A stretch of DNA of 64,000 bases from positions 1,116,001 through 1,180,000 of the forward strand of contig CBDEHK010000001.1 of NCBI GenBank assembly GCA_965238305.1. The letters run 5' to 3'. The notes under the pieces were generated by a model. That model searched no databases. It saw only the letters and a program-made list of their open reading frames with translations, and was not told where the DNA came from. Source of the DNA: CBDCGJ01 sp965238305. Lineage in GTDB: Bacteria > Pseudomonadota > Alphaproteobacteria > GCA-2731375. The position numbers and the translations under genes were made by a program. Position 1 is the stretch's first letter. The number at the start of each line of letters is the position of its first letter. Positions 17,182 through 25,253 of this stretch are shown here, piece after piece.

Positions 17182-17658
17182 ATGAATGCGAAAGCAAATG
17201 CAGCGCCGCCGGAATTGGAATTTCTTTTCCGCCTTGATGCGACATTTGCGCCGCCGCAGGATCTTGGCGAAACGCCAGCTGGCAGCCGCCGTATTCTGGT
17301 TTTGGAAAAGGGCAATTTTGAAGGTCCGCAACTTCGCGGCCTGATCCGGACTGGCGGCAGCGATTGGGTCTTGCTTCGCCGGGATGGCGTCGCCGAACTG
17401 GACATCAGATTGACTTTGGAGACCGAGGACAATGCGCTTATCTATGCCCGCGGTAACGGCATCTTCAACATGGCGCCAGAATTGAGGCAGGCCTTATCGC
17501 GGGGGGAAGAGATCGATCGAAATCTCTATTATTTCCGCACCGCGTTCACTTTTGAAACCAGTGCGTCGGCGTTTTCATCTCTTAATCAGTTGCTGGCAAT
17601 AGGTATTGGCGAGCGCACGGCGGCGGGCATGGTCACAGATGTATATGCCGTCCAGTAA
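17182..17658 (+). CDS. DUF3237 domain-containing protein
   Basis: A 158-residue protein with the DUF3237 pattern: LEFLFRLDATFAPPQDLGE, then GSRRILVLEKGNFEGPQLRG, LDIRLTLETEDNALIYARGN and FRTAFTFETSASAFSSLNQ. The family is a lipocalin- or allene-oxide-cyclase-like barrel without a secure function, often found among catabolic genes. It is spaced 3 bp from the NTF2-like gene upstream. The 142 bp before the TRAP permease gene hold nothing clear, so membership in one long operon is possible but not shown. Confidence 0.85.
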   Translation: MNAKANAAPPELEFLFRLDATFAPPQDLGETPAGSRRILVLEKGNFEGPQLRGLIRTGGSDWVLLRRDGVAELDIRLTLETEDNALIYARGNGIFNMAPELRQALSRGEEIDRNLYYFRTAFTFETSASAFSSLNQLLAIGIGERTAAGMVTDVYAVQ

Positions 17659-17800
17659 GATTGGATTATCGTCATCATGAACAAAAAGTCGGCTTGGAAA
17701 TTGTCAGTCTTGATTTGCTATTACCATATTGTTTCTTGCGCCCACCTCGGCTATCCACATAATACCTTCGTTTTCCCCGTTAAAGGTTACCCAATCAGCG

Positions 17801-18313
17801 ATGCTTCCGGTTCTGCATAAAATCGAAAAGATTATTATGACCATTGGCTTTGTCAGTGCGATGATCTTTCTGCCGATCATGGTGCTGGGGCGGACCTATG
17901 AGATCATTGCCCGTAAGGTCGCGACGGCACCGTCTGGCCTGCTGCAAGCATTTGAAAGCGAGTCCTTTTTTTTCCTGGTCTTTCTATCTCTCGGTTATGC
18001 CTATCTGACTGACAGTCATGTGCGGATCGATATTTTACGCGATAAATGGGGCCCGCGGACCCGCGCCTGGGTCGAGATTGCGGGCTTTGTGGTTTTCATG
18101 CTGCCGTTTGGTATCGTGGTGATCTGGTACGGCCTTGATTTTGTCGCTTTAAGTTATGGCCACGGCGAACGTTTGGGTTTTGCTTTGGGCGGACCTTGGC
18201 GCTGGCTAATGAAGGCGGCGTTACCCTTTGGCGTTTGCCTGTTATTGATCGCGATGGCGTCAAAATGTCTGCGTGCATTGGCCGCGGCTCAGCATGGGAA
18301 GCTGCCGGAATGA
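17801..18313 (+). CDS. TRAP transporter small permease (DctQ-type)
   Basis: A 170-residue membrane protein with four predicted helices, including IIMTIGFVSAMIFLPIMVLG, FFFLVFLSLGYAYL, IAGFVVFMLPFGIVVIWYGL and ALPFGVCLLLIAMA. The DSHVRIDIL block between helices 2 and 3 is the DctQ signature. It pairs with the large permease, whose start codon overlaps its stop (ATGA at 18310). Start ATG 17801 has only a distant AAAGG, and a TTG at 17729 is the alternative. No substrate-binding (DctP) gene is adjacent. Confidence 0.88.
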   Translation: MLPVLHKIEKIIMTIGFVSAMIFLPIMVLGRTYEIIARKVATAPSGLLQAFESESFFFLVFLSLGYAYLTDSHVRIDILRDKWGPRTRAWVEIAGFVVFMLPFGIVVIWYGLDFVALSYGHGERLGFALGGPWRWLMKAALPFGVCLLLIAMASKCLRALAAAQHGKLPE

Positions 18314-19689
18314 TCGTCGATTTCTACGAAGTCATCCCCATTCTGATGATGATTTCCCTTGCCGTGTTGTTATTTTCCGGCCTGCCGGTGGCGTTGATCC
18401 TGGCCGGTTTGGGAGTATTGTTTTCATTGCTGGGGATATTGATCGGCGAAATGCCGGTGAATACGCTCTTTATCTTGCCTGTGCGTATGGCCGGGGCGAT
18501 TTCGACAGGCTTCATATTTCCTGCCGTCGCCATGTTGTTATTTATGAGCGTGGCGCTGCAATTAAGCGGCATTGCGCGGGATATGTTGCTGTGTTTCAAG
18601 GCGCTGTTCGGGCGCCTGCCTGGCGGTCTGGCAGTGGCGGTGATTTTTCTTGGCATCCTGTTGGCGCCGGCCGCAGGTTTGGTTGGCGCCTCGGTTGCGA
18701 CCTTGACTGTGGTGGCGCTGCCGACGATGTTGTCGCAGGGCTACGATACCCGTCTGGCCACCGGATCTATTGCCGCCTCCGGCACGCTTGGCATTATCCT
18801 GCCGCCGGCGGTGATGTTATTTTTCCTCGGGTTTCAGTTTTCCGTCTCCATCGGGGCGATGTATGTGGCGACGCTGCTGCCGGTGGCGATGTTGGCAGGG
18901 CTTTATATTTGCCTGTTTGTGGCTCTGGCGATCATCCGACCACCGGCCCCGACGCGCGCACCCGTTGAGGAGAATTTTACTGGCCTGCAATGGATGCTGT
19001 TCTTCACCCGCGGCTTGATCTTGCCGGCTGGTCTGATTTTCCTGGTCCTTGGCTCGATCATCTTCAGTTGGGCGACCCCGTCGCAGTCCGCCGCCGTCGG
19101 GGCCAGTGGGGCGCTGTTCTTGATGATTTTGAACGGCCGGCTCAATTGGACGAACTTCAAAGAGCTGATTGCCAAGACTGTGCAATTGAACGCCATGGTG
19201 TTTTTCATTGTCATGGCGGCGGCGTTGTTCAGTTTTCCATTTCGTTATTTCGGCGGTGACATGCTGATCCGCGATTTTCTGCTGACCCTGCCGTTCGGGC
19301 CCTGGACCATGTTGTTGATCATCCTGGGTATCTTGTTCGTCCTGGGATTTTTCATCGACTGGATCGAGATCATGGTGATCAGTCTGCCGGTACTGGTGCC
19401 GGTGATGTCCGCGTTGGATTTTGCCGGTTATGCCGGCGATGCACAGATGACGAAGATTTGGCTAGCGACTTTGGTGGCGCTGACCTTGCAAACTTCGCTG
19501 CTGACCCCGCCGTTCGGATTTGCGCTCTTTTTCCTCAAAGGCTCCGCTCCACCGGAAGTCAAGTTGAGCCAGGTTTATCGCGGTGTGGCGCCGGTGATCG
19601 TCATGCAGGTGATCGGCATATCGCTGGCCATGGCCATACCCAAGATCATTACTTATCTGCCGCAATTGGTCTTTGAAACCCGCGGTTAA
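18310..19689 (+). CDS. TRAP transporter large permease (DctM-type)
   Basis: A 459-residue membrane protein with about 12 hydrophobic segments. It is the ion-coupled import channel of a TRAP system, probably for an organic acid. DctM features include GLPVALILAGLGVLFSLLG near the N-terminus, the two half repeats with GSIAASGTLGIILPPAVMLF and LQTSLLTPPFGFALFFLKG, and a Glu-rich FFIDWIEIMVISLPVLVPVM segment. The start overlaps the stop of the small permease by 4 bp. A TRAP system needs a periplasmic binding protein; none is encoded next to it, and the only one in the window is the TAXI-type protein at 47.5-48.5 kb. Confidence 0.92.
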   Translation: MIVDFYEVIPILMMISLAVLLFSGLPVALILAGLGVLFSLLGILIGEMPVNTLFILPVRMAGAISTGFIFPAVAMLLFMSVALQLSGIARDMLLCFKALFGRLPGGLAVAVIFLGILLAPAAGLVGASVATLTVVALPTMLSQGYDTRLATGSIAASGTLGIILPPAVMLFFLGFQFSVSIGAMYVATLLPVAMLAGLYICLFVALAIIRPPAPTRAPVEENFTGLQWMLFFTRGLILPAGLIFLVLGSIIFSWATPSQSAAVGASGALFLMILNGRLNWTNFKELIAKTVQLNAMVFFIVMAAALFSFPFRYFGGDMLIRDFLLTLPFGPWTMLLIILGILFVLGFFIDWIEIMVISLPVLVPVMSALDFAGYAGDAQMTKIWLATLVALTLQTSLLTPPFGFALFFLKGSAPPEVKLSQVYRGVAPVIVMQVIGISLAMAIPKIITYLPQLVFETRG

Positions 19690-19757
19690 GCGCTTACCAG
19701 ACGCAACTTTCAGTGCTAGCATGGCCAACAGATGGATAAATCAAGGAGCAGCAGGCG

Positions 19758-20540
19758 ATGAATATCTCGGCGATAAGAAAAAACGACATTCAAGATGAAA
19801 GTGCGGCCAAAGAGGCTCGGATCGATCTTGCGGCGGCCCATCGCCTGGCCGTCAAACATGAATTCAACGAAGGTATTTTTAATCATTTTACGCTGGCCGT
19901 GCCGGGCACCGACGATCGCTATTATCAAATCCCTTTTGGCACCCATTGGGCCGAAGTCTCCGCTAGCACCTTCATGGAGGTGGGCTACGACGGCACATTG
20001 CTGAAGGGGGATGGGGATGTTGAACGTTCCGGCTATTGTATCCACGCGCCCATTCATCGCCTGGTGCCGCGGGCAAAATGTGTGCTGCACACCCATATGC
20101 CATTTGCCAGCGCCTTGGCGCGCCTGAAAGACCCCAGTATCTTGCCGATCGGTCAAACGGAAATCGGCATCATGATGCAAACCGCTTATGACCCGCTTTA
20201 TACCGGTCCTGCTTTCGATGTTGAGGAAGGGGAGCGCCTGGTTGGCGCCTTGGGTGACAAAAACATTCTGATCATGGCCAATCACGGGGTGGTGACGATC
20301 GGCAAAACCGTCGCGGAAGCTTATGACCGGCTTTATTATCTGGAACGGGTGGCGCAGGTGCAGCTTTATGCGATGTGGAGCGGCCGGGAGCTGAACCCAT
20401 TGCCGCAAGAGGTGATCGACGAGACCATGCACCGCTACAAAATCACGGCGCCCAAATACAGCGACAAATCAAACGCCGAACATCATTTCGCCGCTCTCAA
20501 ACGCCTGCTCGATAAAGAACAGTCGGATTATTGCGATTAA
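19758..20540 (+). CDS. Class II aldolase/adducin family protein
   Basis: A 260-residue zinc enzyme of the fuculose-phosphate-aldolase fold. Metal ligands are the two His in CVLHTHMPFA and the later His in IMANHGVVTIG; NHFTLAVPGTDDRYYQIPFG marks the substrate loop. The family includes sugar-phosphate aldolases, epimerases and decarboxylases, and bacterial members of this length often act in organic-acid catabolism. The start has AAGGAGCAGC upstream. It follows the TRAP permease genes by 68 bp, so it may process the imported substrate. Confidence 0.88.
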   Translation: MNISAIRKNDIQDESAAKEARIDLAAAHRLAVKHEFNEGIFNHFTLAVPGTDDRYYQIPFGTHWAEVSASTFMEVGYDGTLLKGDGDVERSGYCIHAPIHRLVPRAKCVLHTHMPFASALARLKDPSILPIGQTEIGIMMQTAYDPLYTGPAFDVEEGERLVGALGDKNILIMANHGVVTIGKTVAEAYDRLYYLERVAQVQLYAMWSGRELNPLPQEVIDETMHRYKITAPKYSDKSNAEHHFAALKRLLDKEQSDYCD

Positions 20541-20554
20541 GGCATTTGGTTAAA

Positions 20555-20574
20555 TATCGCAGGATAACGCGATA
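20555..20574. terminator. Small hairpin between convergent genes
   Basis: A 6-bp stem TATCGC/GCGATA with an 8-base loop lies between the aldolase and acetyltransferase genes. There is no T run, so it is a weak candidate for a shared terminator. Confidence 0.25.
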
Positions 20575-20628
20575 AAGCCGCACCGGCACAAGGCTAGTCT
20601 CAAAGTTTTGATCACGCCAGTATTGCAT

Positions 20629-21090
20629 TTACTCAAGGGCTAGTTTCATGCCTTCATGACTGGCAGTAAAACCAAGGGATTGATAGAAACGTAGCGCATC
20701 GCCGCGTTGTTTGTCGGTTGTCAACTGGACCAATTCGCAACCGCGCGCGCGGCAGTTCTCAATCGCCCATTCGAAGAACTGGCGACCCAGCCCACTGCCG
20801 CGATGGCTGGCGGCGATGCGCACACTTTCAATTTGACCACGCCACATGCCCTGGCGCGAGAGGCCGGGAATGAAACTCAACTGCATACAGCCAACAACAT
20901 TGCCATCGGCGACTGCGACCGCCAACACTTGGTTCAGATCATCGGTTATGGCCTGAAAAGCAGATTGATAGCGCGGATCGATACTTGCCGACACAGCTTC
21001 TCGCCTCGCCCCGAGCGGATCGTCTGCCAACATTGCGACGATATTCCCAAGATCGGCTTCTGTAGCGTCGCGAAAAATGATGCTATTCAT
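20629..21090 (-). CDS. GNAT family N-acetyltransferase
   Basis: A 153-residue acetyl-CoA-dependent acetyltransferase. Motif A, the CoA pyrophosphate loop, is VRIAASHRGSGLGRQFFEWA, preceded by the beta4 strand region VVGCMQLSF. Motif B is near LVQLTTDKQRGDALRFYQSLGF. The substrate is unknown; amines, peptides and aminoacyl groups are all possible. It is convergent with the aldolase gene and preceded on its own side by about 550 bp without an intact gene. Confidence 0.92.
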   Translation of the reverse strand: MNSIIFRDATEADLGNIVAMLADDPLGARREAVSASIDPRYQSAFQAITDDLNQVLAVAVADGNVVGCMQLSFIPGLSRQGMWRGQIESVRIAASHRGSGLGRQFFEWAIENCRARGCELVQLTTDKQRGDALRFYQSLGFTASHEGMKLALE

Positions 21091-21152
21091 AGCACCAACG
21101 CTAGCCTAGCGGTAGCGGCGGTTCAAGAACGAACGATTAGAAATCGCTCTAC

Positions 21153-21188
21153 AAGCTCCATATTTCGGAGCTTTAGAGATGCTCTAAA
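21153..21188. other. Two adjacent perfect hairpins
   Basis: AAGCTCC/GGAGCTT (7 bp, 7-base loop) is followed at once by TTTAGAG/CTCTAAA (7 bp, 3-base loop, 21172-21188). The arms nearly touch. They lie upstream of the acetyltransferase gene, within its possible leader or promoter, in a stretch of gene debris. Confidence 0.45.
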
Positions 21189-21203
21189 CTGCTACATAGT
21201 CCA

Positions 21204-21377
21204 ATGGTTCTAAAGGTGTACGGTTTGAATAATCCAGATATTGGGGCAAAATATTTACCGAAATTTCGGTCCTTCAACGAATTCCAGGCGCTCTTTGCGG
21301 AAGACTTGGTGCCGCTCGGCGAATATACCAAGGCCTTGAACTATACCGGCTTGCGGCTCGCCGATATCTCGACTTGA
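21204..21377 (+). CDS. 57-residue open frame, small gene or gene remnant
   Basis: An ATG-started frame with protein-like composition, for example KYLPKFRSFNEFQALFAEDL followed by VPLGEYTKALNYTGLRLADI. There is no ribosome site at ATG 21204 and I do not recognise the family. Its location next to a broken cytochrome b561 copy favours a decayed gene fragment over a functional small gene. Confidence 0.25.
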   Translation: MVLKVYGLNNPDIGAKYLPKFRSFNEFQALFAEDLVPLGEYTKALNYTGLRLADIST

Positions 21378-21431
21378 AAATCTTATATGCGTCCACGAAA
21401 GAGCCTGCGTGCGCACGATCCTCATCCAGAT

Positions 21432-21607
21432 GAATTGAGTATCTTTGGGGGTAGGGTTAAGGTTGCGCAATGACATCTGAACCAGACAATCAACCCAAGG
21501 ACACCAATGTCGATCAACCTGGTTCGCGTGATCATGCCTTAGGCTAAGGGCGACTGTCGCGGTGGCTGTATTGGGGTTTTGTGCTGTTGTTTCTGGTGTT
21601 GGTTTCA
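21432..21607 (+). pseudogene. Broken 5' copy of the cytochrome b561 gene
   Basis: From 21432 the sequence parallels that starting at 22276, including the upstream bases and the start codon (ATG 21470 versus ATG 22314). Codons align without gaps through the first 25 residues. Codon 26, Tyr in the intact gene, is TAA here. Homology continues as GRLSRWLYWGFVLLFLVLV and stops near 21607, about one helix into the protein. It is a truncated, nonsense-mutated duplicate. The lipoprotein gene and other debris lie between the two copies. Confidence 0.8.
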
Positions 21608-21645
21608 AACCTAGCATTGAGAATATCAATTATCTCGACTGCTGT

Positions 21646-22026
21646 TCAGGCGCCTGGAAGTCCGCAAGTTCTTTGGATCTCTTCGATCTTGGCATCGATG
21701 GATTTATTGTATTCACCAGTTAAGACTTGCTCCCGGTCGTTATAGAACTCTTCCGACGTGCCGTCTTGATTGAATGAACGAAACACGTTGACGGCTGCGG
21801 CAACCGGTATGACGTACTGCGCCCCAATCTCAATCTGCTTCATGGTGCTAGCACGCTGTTTTTCCAAGATTGCGATGTCTTCTTCGGCTTCTGCGCAGTC
21901 AGGATGTTTGGCAAGTTGCATCTTCTCTTCATCCGAGATTGTTTGGCCGCAACCGGCGAGCAGAAATGTCATGCTGGCAAATAAAACTACAGCAGCGGAA
22001 GATTTGTTAAACTGGTGACGAGGCAT
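21646..22026 (-). CDS. Small lipoprotein of unknown function
   Basis: A 126-residue precursor with a lipoprotein signal: hydrophobic AVVLFASMTFLLAGC, where Cys26 in the LAGC lipobox would be lipidated. The mature part is helical and charged (EAEEDIAILEKQRASTMKQI) and contains three further Cys counting the one near the end. AAGGAG precedes ATG 22026. I do not recognise the family. It is probably anchored in a periplasm-facing membrane leaflet. It lies between the two copies of the cytochrome b561 5' end, so it may have arrived with, or been spared by, that rearrangement. Confidence 0.75.
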   Translation of the reverse strand: MPRHQFNKSSAAVVLFASMTFLLAGCGQTISDEEKMQLAKHPDCAEAEEDIAILEKQRASTMKQIEIGAQYVIPVAAAVNVFRSFNQDGTSEEFYNDREQVLTGEYNKSIDAKIEEIQRTCGLPGA

Positions 22027-22080
22027 CTGAAAACTCCTTGAAAGTTATGAAAGTCTATTGTCGTTCGAGATTATTCTATC

Positions 22081-22290
22081 TCACTTCTTCGGAAACAACA
22101 GTGTGGTTGTAAAACGGGCACCCAAACCCTCGGCCCTATTTGCAGCAGTGTCGAGCCAATACCGTGCGCCAAAGTCGCAGACCGCTTCAGATGGATGCGC
22201 CCAGCCGACATTGAACATGTCATCGAAGGTCTTGTACGAGCCGGACTGCCGAAATAGTGCGGTGCCGGTTTCTGTGAATTGAGTATCGTC
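22081..22290 (-). pseudogene. Possible C-terminal gene fragment on the minus strand
   Basis: An open minus-strand frame without a usable start ends at TGA 22081-22083. It reads like real protein, for example GSYKTFDDMFNVGWAHPSEA and a C-terminal ARFTTTLLFPKK. I cannot name the family. It is probably a leftover 3' end of a gene whose 5' part was replaced by the cytochrome b561 unit. The rest of the 22027-22313 gap shows nothing else. Confidence 0.3.
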
Positions 22291-22313
22291 GAGTGCGGGG
22301 TTAGGGTTGCAAC

Positions 22314-22901
22314 ATGACTTCTGAACCCGACGATAGTGCTAGCAACAACATCCCCGATCATCCTGGTTGGCGCGATCCTGCCATAGGCTATGGGCGACTG
22401 TCGCGCTGGCTGCATTGGGGTTTTGTGCTGTTGTTTGTGGTTTTGGTGCCATTAGGCCTACTGGGCGCCAATCAGCCGATCGGACCCATACGATTAGTCG
22501 CATTGAGTGTCCATAAGGCAATTGGGATTTTCATATTGCTATTTTGGTTATTCCGCATGAGCTGGCGGCTAAGCCAAGGATGGCCAACATCGCTTAGCGA
22601 AAGCCGCTGGATGCAACGGGCGGCGAAATTCAATCATCTGGCGTTCTATGTGTTAATACCATTGGCGGTATTGAGTGGTTGGGCCTATTCCTCCGCCGCG
22701 GCTTTCCCGGTCAGTTTTTTCGGCCTCATCGAATTGCCGGCGCTATTGGCGCCGGACGCGATATTGGCGGAAGAGCTAAAATCTCTGCACCACCTGATTG
22801 TCTTCACCTTGCTGGCGCTGGTGGTTTTGCACGTGATCGCGGCGCTCTATCATCATTGTTACTTGAAAGACCGTACGCTCAGACGCATGCTTAGGGGATG
22901 A
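22314..22901 (+). CDS. Cytochrome b561 family protein
   Basis: A 195-residue inner-membrane di-heme cytochrome with four predicted helices. Likely heme His residues are in RLSRWLHWGFVLLF, SVHKAIGIF, FNHLAFYVLIPLAV and LVVLHVIAALYHHC. It would move electrons between quinol and an acceptor. The next gene, a YceI protein, overlaps its stop by 4 bp; cytochrome b561-YceI pairs are common and are thought to act in quinone or lipid-linked redox work. A broken copy of its 5' end lies 844 bp upstream. Confidence 0.92.
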   Translation: MTSEPDDSASNNIPDHPGWRDPAIGYGRLSRWLHWGFVLLFVVLVPLGLLGANQPIGPIRLVALSVHKAIGIFILLFWLFRMSWRLSQGWPTSLSESRWMQRAAKFNHLAFYVLIPLAVLSGWAYSSAAAFPVSFFGLIELPALLAPDAILAEELKSLHHLIVFTLLALVVLHVIAALYHHCYLKDRTLRRMLRG

Positions 22902-23518
22902 TAGGCGAAATATCACCAAATTTGTGTCGAATAGTCTTTGTTGGATTGTTGTTGGTCAGTCCGGCAGCGGCGCAATCGGCGGTCGATCAGGGATGTCGAA
23001 TAGATCGCCAAGAAAGCCATTTGAATTTTACCGCCCGCATGATTTTTAATCTGCCGATCACCGGGCGTATTCAGGATTTCGATGGCCAGCTGATCCTGGA
23101 CGATAAAAACCCGGAAAAAAGCCACGCCACGATTACGATCAATACCGCCAGTGTCGATACCATGAACCCGGATTCGGATAATTTCATCCGCAGCAAACCG
23201 ATGTTGAATAGCGCTGCTTTTCCGACCGCAACCTTGGTGACTAAAGCCTTCAATCCGCAAAGTCAGACGGCTTTGAAAGTCAGCGGCGACCTGACCATAA
23301 AAAACATAAAAAAACCTCTCGTGATTCCATTTACCTATCGCCACGGACCAGACAAAGACCCGGACAAAGAACGCGTCGTCGCCGATAGCAGCATAAAATT
23401 TTCCCGTTTCGATTATGGCATCGGCGTCGATAGCTGGTCGAACACCACATTGTTTCAGGAAGCAATTCAAATCGATGTTCATTTAGAGATGATTTGCCCG
23501 AAACCAGCGGCCACTTGA
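22898..23518 (+). CDS. YceI family periplasmic protein
   Basis: A 206-residue lipocalin-like protein with a signal peptide (CRIVFVGLLLVSPAAAQS). Family marks are the early SHLNFTARMIFNLPITGRI, the middle INTASVDTMNPDSDNFIRS, then FPTATLVTKAF and VSGDLTIKNIKKPLVIPF. YceI proteins bind long isoprenoid chains such as ubiquinone precursors in the periplasm. The start overlaps the cytochrome b561 stop (ATGA at 22898), showing translational coupling and a shared task. Confidence 0.93.
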   Translation: MIGEISPNLCRIVFVGLLLVSPAAAQSAVDQGCRIDRQESHLNFTARMIFNLPITGRIQDFDGQLILDDKNPEKSHATITINTASVDTMNPDSDNFIRSKPMLNSAAFPTATLVTKAFNPQSQTALKVSGDLTIKNIKKPLVIPFTYRHGPDKDPDKERVVADSSIKFSRFDYGIGVDSWSNTTLFQEAIQIDVHLEMICPKPAAT

Positions 23519-23600
23519 ACTTTTGCAACGCCGGCGTATCGGCCCCCACCTTGCATCCCATTCCGAATTGTTGATAGGCTTGGGTGGAAGCGGAAATACC

Positions 23601-24341
23601 ATGCGTTGGATACCTATACTCATTATTCTTGGCGTCGCCTTTGTCAATGTGACTAAGGCCGATGAAACGGCGACTTTGAACCCGGTGGATCTGGCGATTG
23701 CGGTCTCTCTTGATCGCTCGGAATCCATCGACGCCGAAGATGCGCGGGTGCAAATCGAAGGTCTGGTTTTTGCACTGCGTCACCCGCAATTCAGGAAAGC
23801 CGTTGCCGTCGGCCGTCATGCCCGGATCGCGCTTTCCGTCGTCACCTGGTCCAGTTTTGGCCGCCATGACGTGATCCTGCCTTGGGTCATTATTTCCAAT
23901 GAAGCAGAAGCTGAAGTCGCGGCAAAATTCCTGCGCCTGGATCACGCTCGACAGCGGCAAGCCTCGCATGGCACCCAGACCGACGTTGCCTTCGCCATCG
24001 AAGTGGGCTTGGCTCAATTTGATAATCTACCCTGGCCGGCCACGGAAAGCGTTATCAATGTGGTCGCCGACGGTATCTCCAATATCGGCAAGTTGCCGGC
24101 GGTCGACCGCAACGAAGCCATCGCCCGTCAAATTACCGTCAACGGCCTGATCATGGCGCGTGGTTCCGGCATCGAAATCATGTCGCGATATTTCCGCCGC
24201 GAAGTCATTGCCGGCCCGACTTCATTTGTGCAACTGAGCATGAGTAACGACGATTTCGCCGACGCCATGTTACGCAAAATGATCCTGGAATTGGTGCGGT
24301 TGCGGCAAACCAAAAAAGACGGCGCAAAGGATGCCGGTTAA
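23601..24341 (+). CDS. DUF1194 (von Willebrand A-like) exported protein
   Basis: A 246-residue protein with a signal peptide (RWIPILIILGVAFVNVTKAD). The mature part opens with DLAIAVSLDRSESIDAEDAR, where DRSES matches the metal-binding DxSxS of vWA domains. The rest keeps the DUF1194 layout, including SHGTQTDVAFAIEVG and VINVVADGISNIG. Its function is unknown and it is presumably a periplasmic binding or adhesion module. I chose ATG 23601 with GGAAGCGGAAA upstream; an earlier in-frame start at 23523 lacks a signal. It follows the YceI gene by 82 bp. Confidence 0.85.
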   Translation: MRWIPILIILGVAFVNVTKADETATLNPVDLAIAVSLDRSESIDAEDARVQIEGLVFALRHPQFRKAVAVGRHARIALSVVTWSSFGRHDVILPWVIISNEAEAEVAAKFLRLDHARQRQASHGTQTDVAFAIEVGLAQFDNLPWPATESVINVVADGISNIGKLPAVDRNEAIARQITVNGLIMARGSGIEIMSRYFRREVIAGPTSFVQLSMSNDDFADAMLRKMILELVRLRQTKKDGAKDAG

Positions 24342-24403
24342 GGACTCAAAACGCTGTTGAAATACTGGACCTTTGGGGAAATTGAGCCTATATCGAGCCT
24401 GTT

Positions 24404-25249
24404 ATGACACATTCGTTTCTGAAAATGCATGGCTTGGGCAACGATTTCGTGGTTTTAGACAACCGCGATGGCGCCTTGACGCTTGATTCCGATCGAGCGC
24501 GGGCGATTGCCAATCGCCGTACCGGGGTCGGCTGCGATCAACTGATCAGTCTGGAACCTTCCGCCGATGGCGACGTGTTCATGCGTATTCACAACCGCGA
24601 TGGCGGCGAAGCCGGCGCCTGTGGCAATGCCACCCGCTGTATCGCCAGTTTGATGTTCGATGAACTATCGCGGGACGAAATTGTCATCGAGACGATATCC
24701 GGCCTGCTGCATACCAAAAAAGCGGCGAACGGATTGGTGACGGCGGATCTAGGTCCCGCGCGGCTGAATTGGCAGGATATTCCCCTGGCCCGCGAATTTG
24801 ATACGTTGCATGTGCCGATTGAAGTCGACGACGGCAAAGAGCATTTTCTAAAGGATGCGGTTGCTGTCAATATGGGCAATCCCCACGGCGTGATCTTTGT
24901 CGAGGATGCGGAAGCAATCGATCTGGAAGCGATCGGCAGTCAACTGGAACATCACCCGAATTATCCCGAGCGGGCGAATATGAGCATCGTCAGCCTGTTG
25001 AGCGAAAATCACCTGCGCATGCGGGTCTGGGAGCGCGGTGGCGGGATCACCTTGGCCTGTGGGTCGGGCGCTTGCGCCGTCGCTGTTGCCGCGGTGCGCC
25101 GCGGTCTGAGCGAGCGGAGGTGCCGAATTACCATGGATGGTGGCGATCTGTGGATGGAATGGCGCGAAAGCGACGGCCATGTGCTGATGACCGGCCCAGT
25201 GGCGACCAGTTATCGTGGTGAGCTGGCGCCTGAGCTGCTGACGGCCTAA
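24404..25249 (+). CDS. dapF: Diaminopimelate epimerase
   Basis: A 281-residue cofactor-free racemase that interconverts LL- and meso-diaminopimelate for lysine and peptidoglycan synthesis. The catalytic Cys pair sits in EAGACGNATRC and TLACGSGACAVAVAA, and the substrate loop FLKMHGLGNDFVVLD opens the protein. Length is normal. It leads the block dapF-mtaB-ftsY, with mtaB starting 4 bp after its stop, an order common in alphaproteobacteria. Confidence 0.97.
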   Translation: MTHSFLKMHGLGNDFVVLDNRDGALTLDSDRARAIANRRTGVGCDQLISLEPSADGDVFMRIHNRDGGEAGACGNATRCIASLMFDELSRDEIVIETISGLLHTKKAANGLVTADLGPARLNWQDIPLAREFDTLHVPIEVDDGKEHFLKDAVAVNMGNPHGVIFVEDAEAIDLEAIGSQLEHHPNYPERANMSIVSLLSENHLRMRVWERGGGITLACGSGACAVAVAAVRRGLSERRCRITMDGGDLWMEWRESDGHVLMTGPVATSYRGELAPELLTA

Positions 25250-25253
25250 TCCG

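Noticed and set aside
18273..18968. 231-codon plus-strand frame inside the TRAP large permease gene
   Set aside because: It overlaps an intact DctM gene in another frame and reads as out-of-frame translation rich in Arg and Gly.
19716..20432. 238-codon minus-strand frame opposite the aldolase gene
   Set aside because: The aldolase has its metal-binding His residues and a ribosome site; the antisense frame has neither motif nor context.
21255..21629. 124-codon minus-strand open frame
   Set aside because: It runs antisense through the cytochrome b561 remnant, has no ribosome site and its sequence has no protein-like conservation signs.
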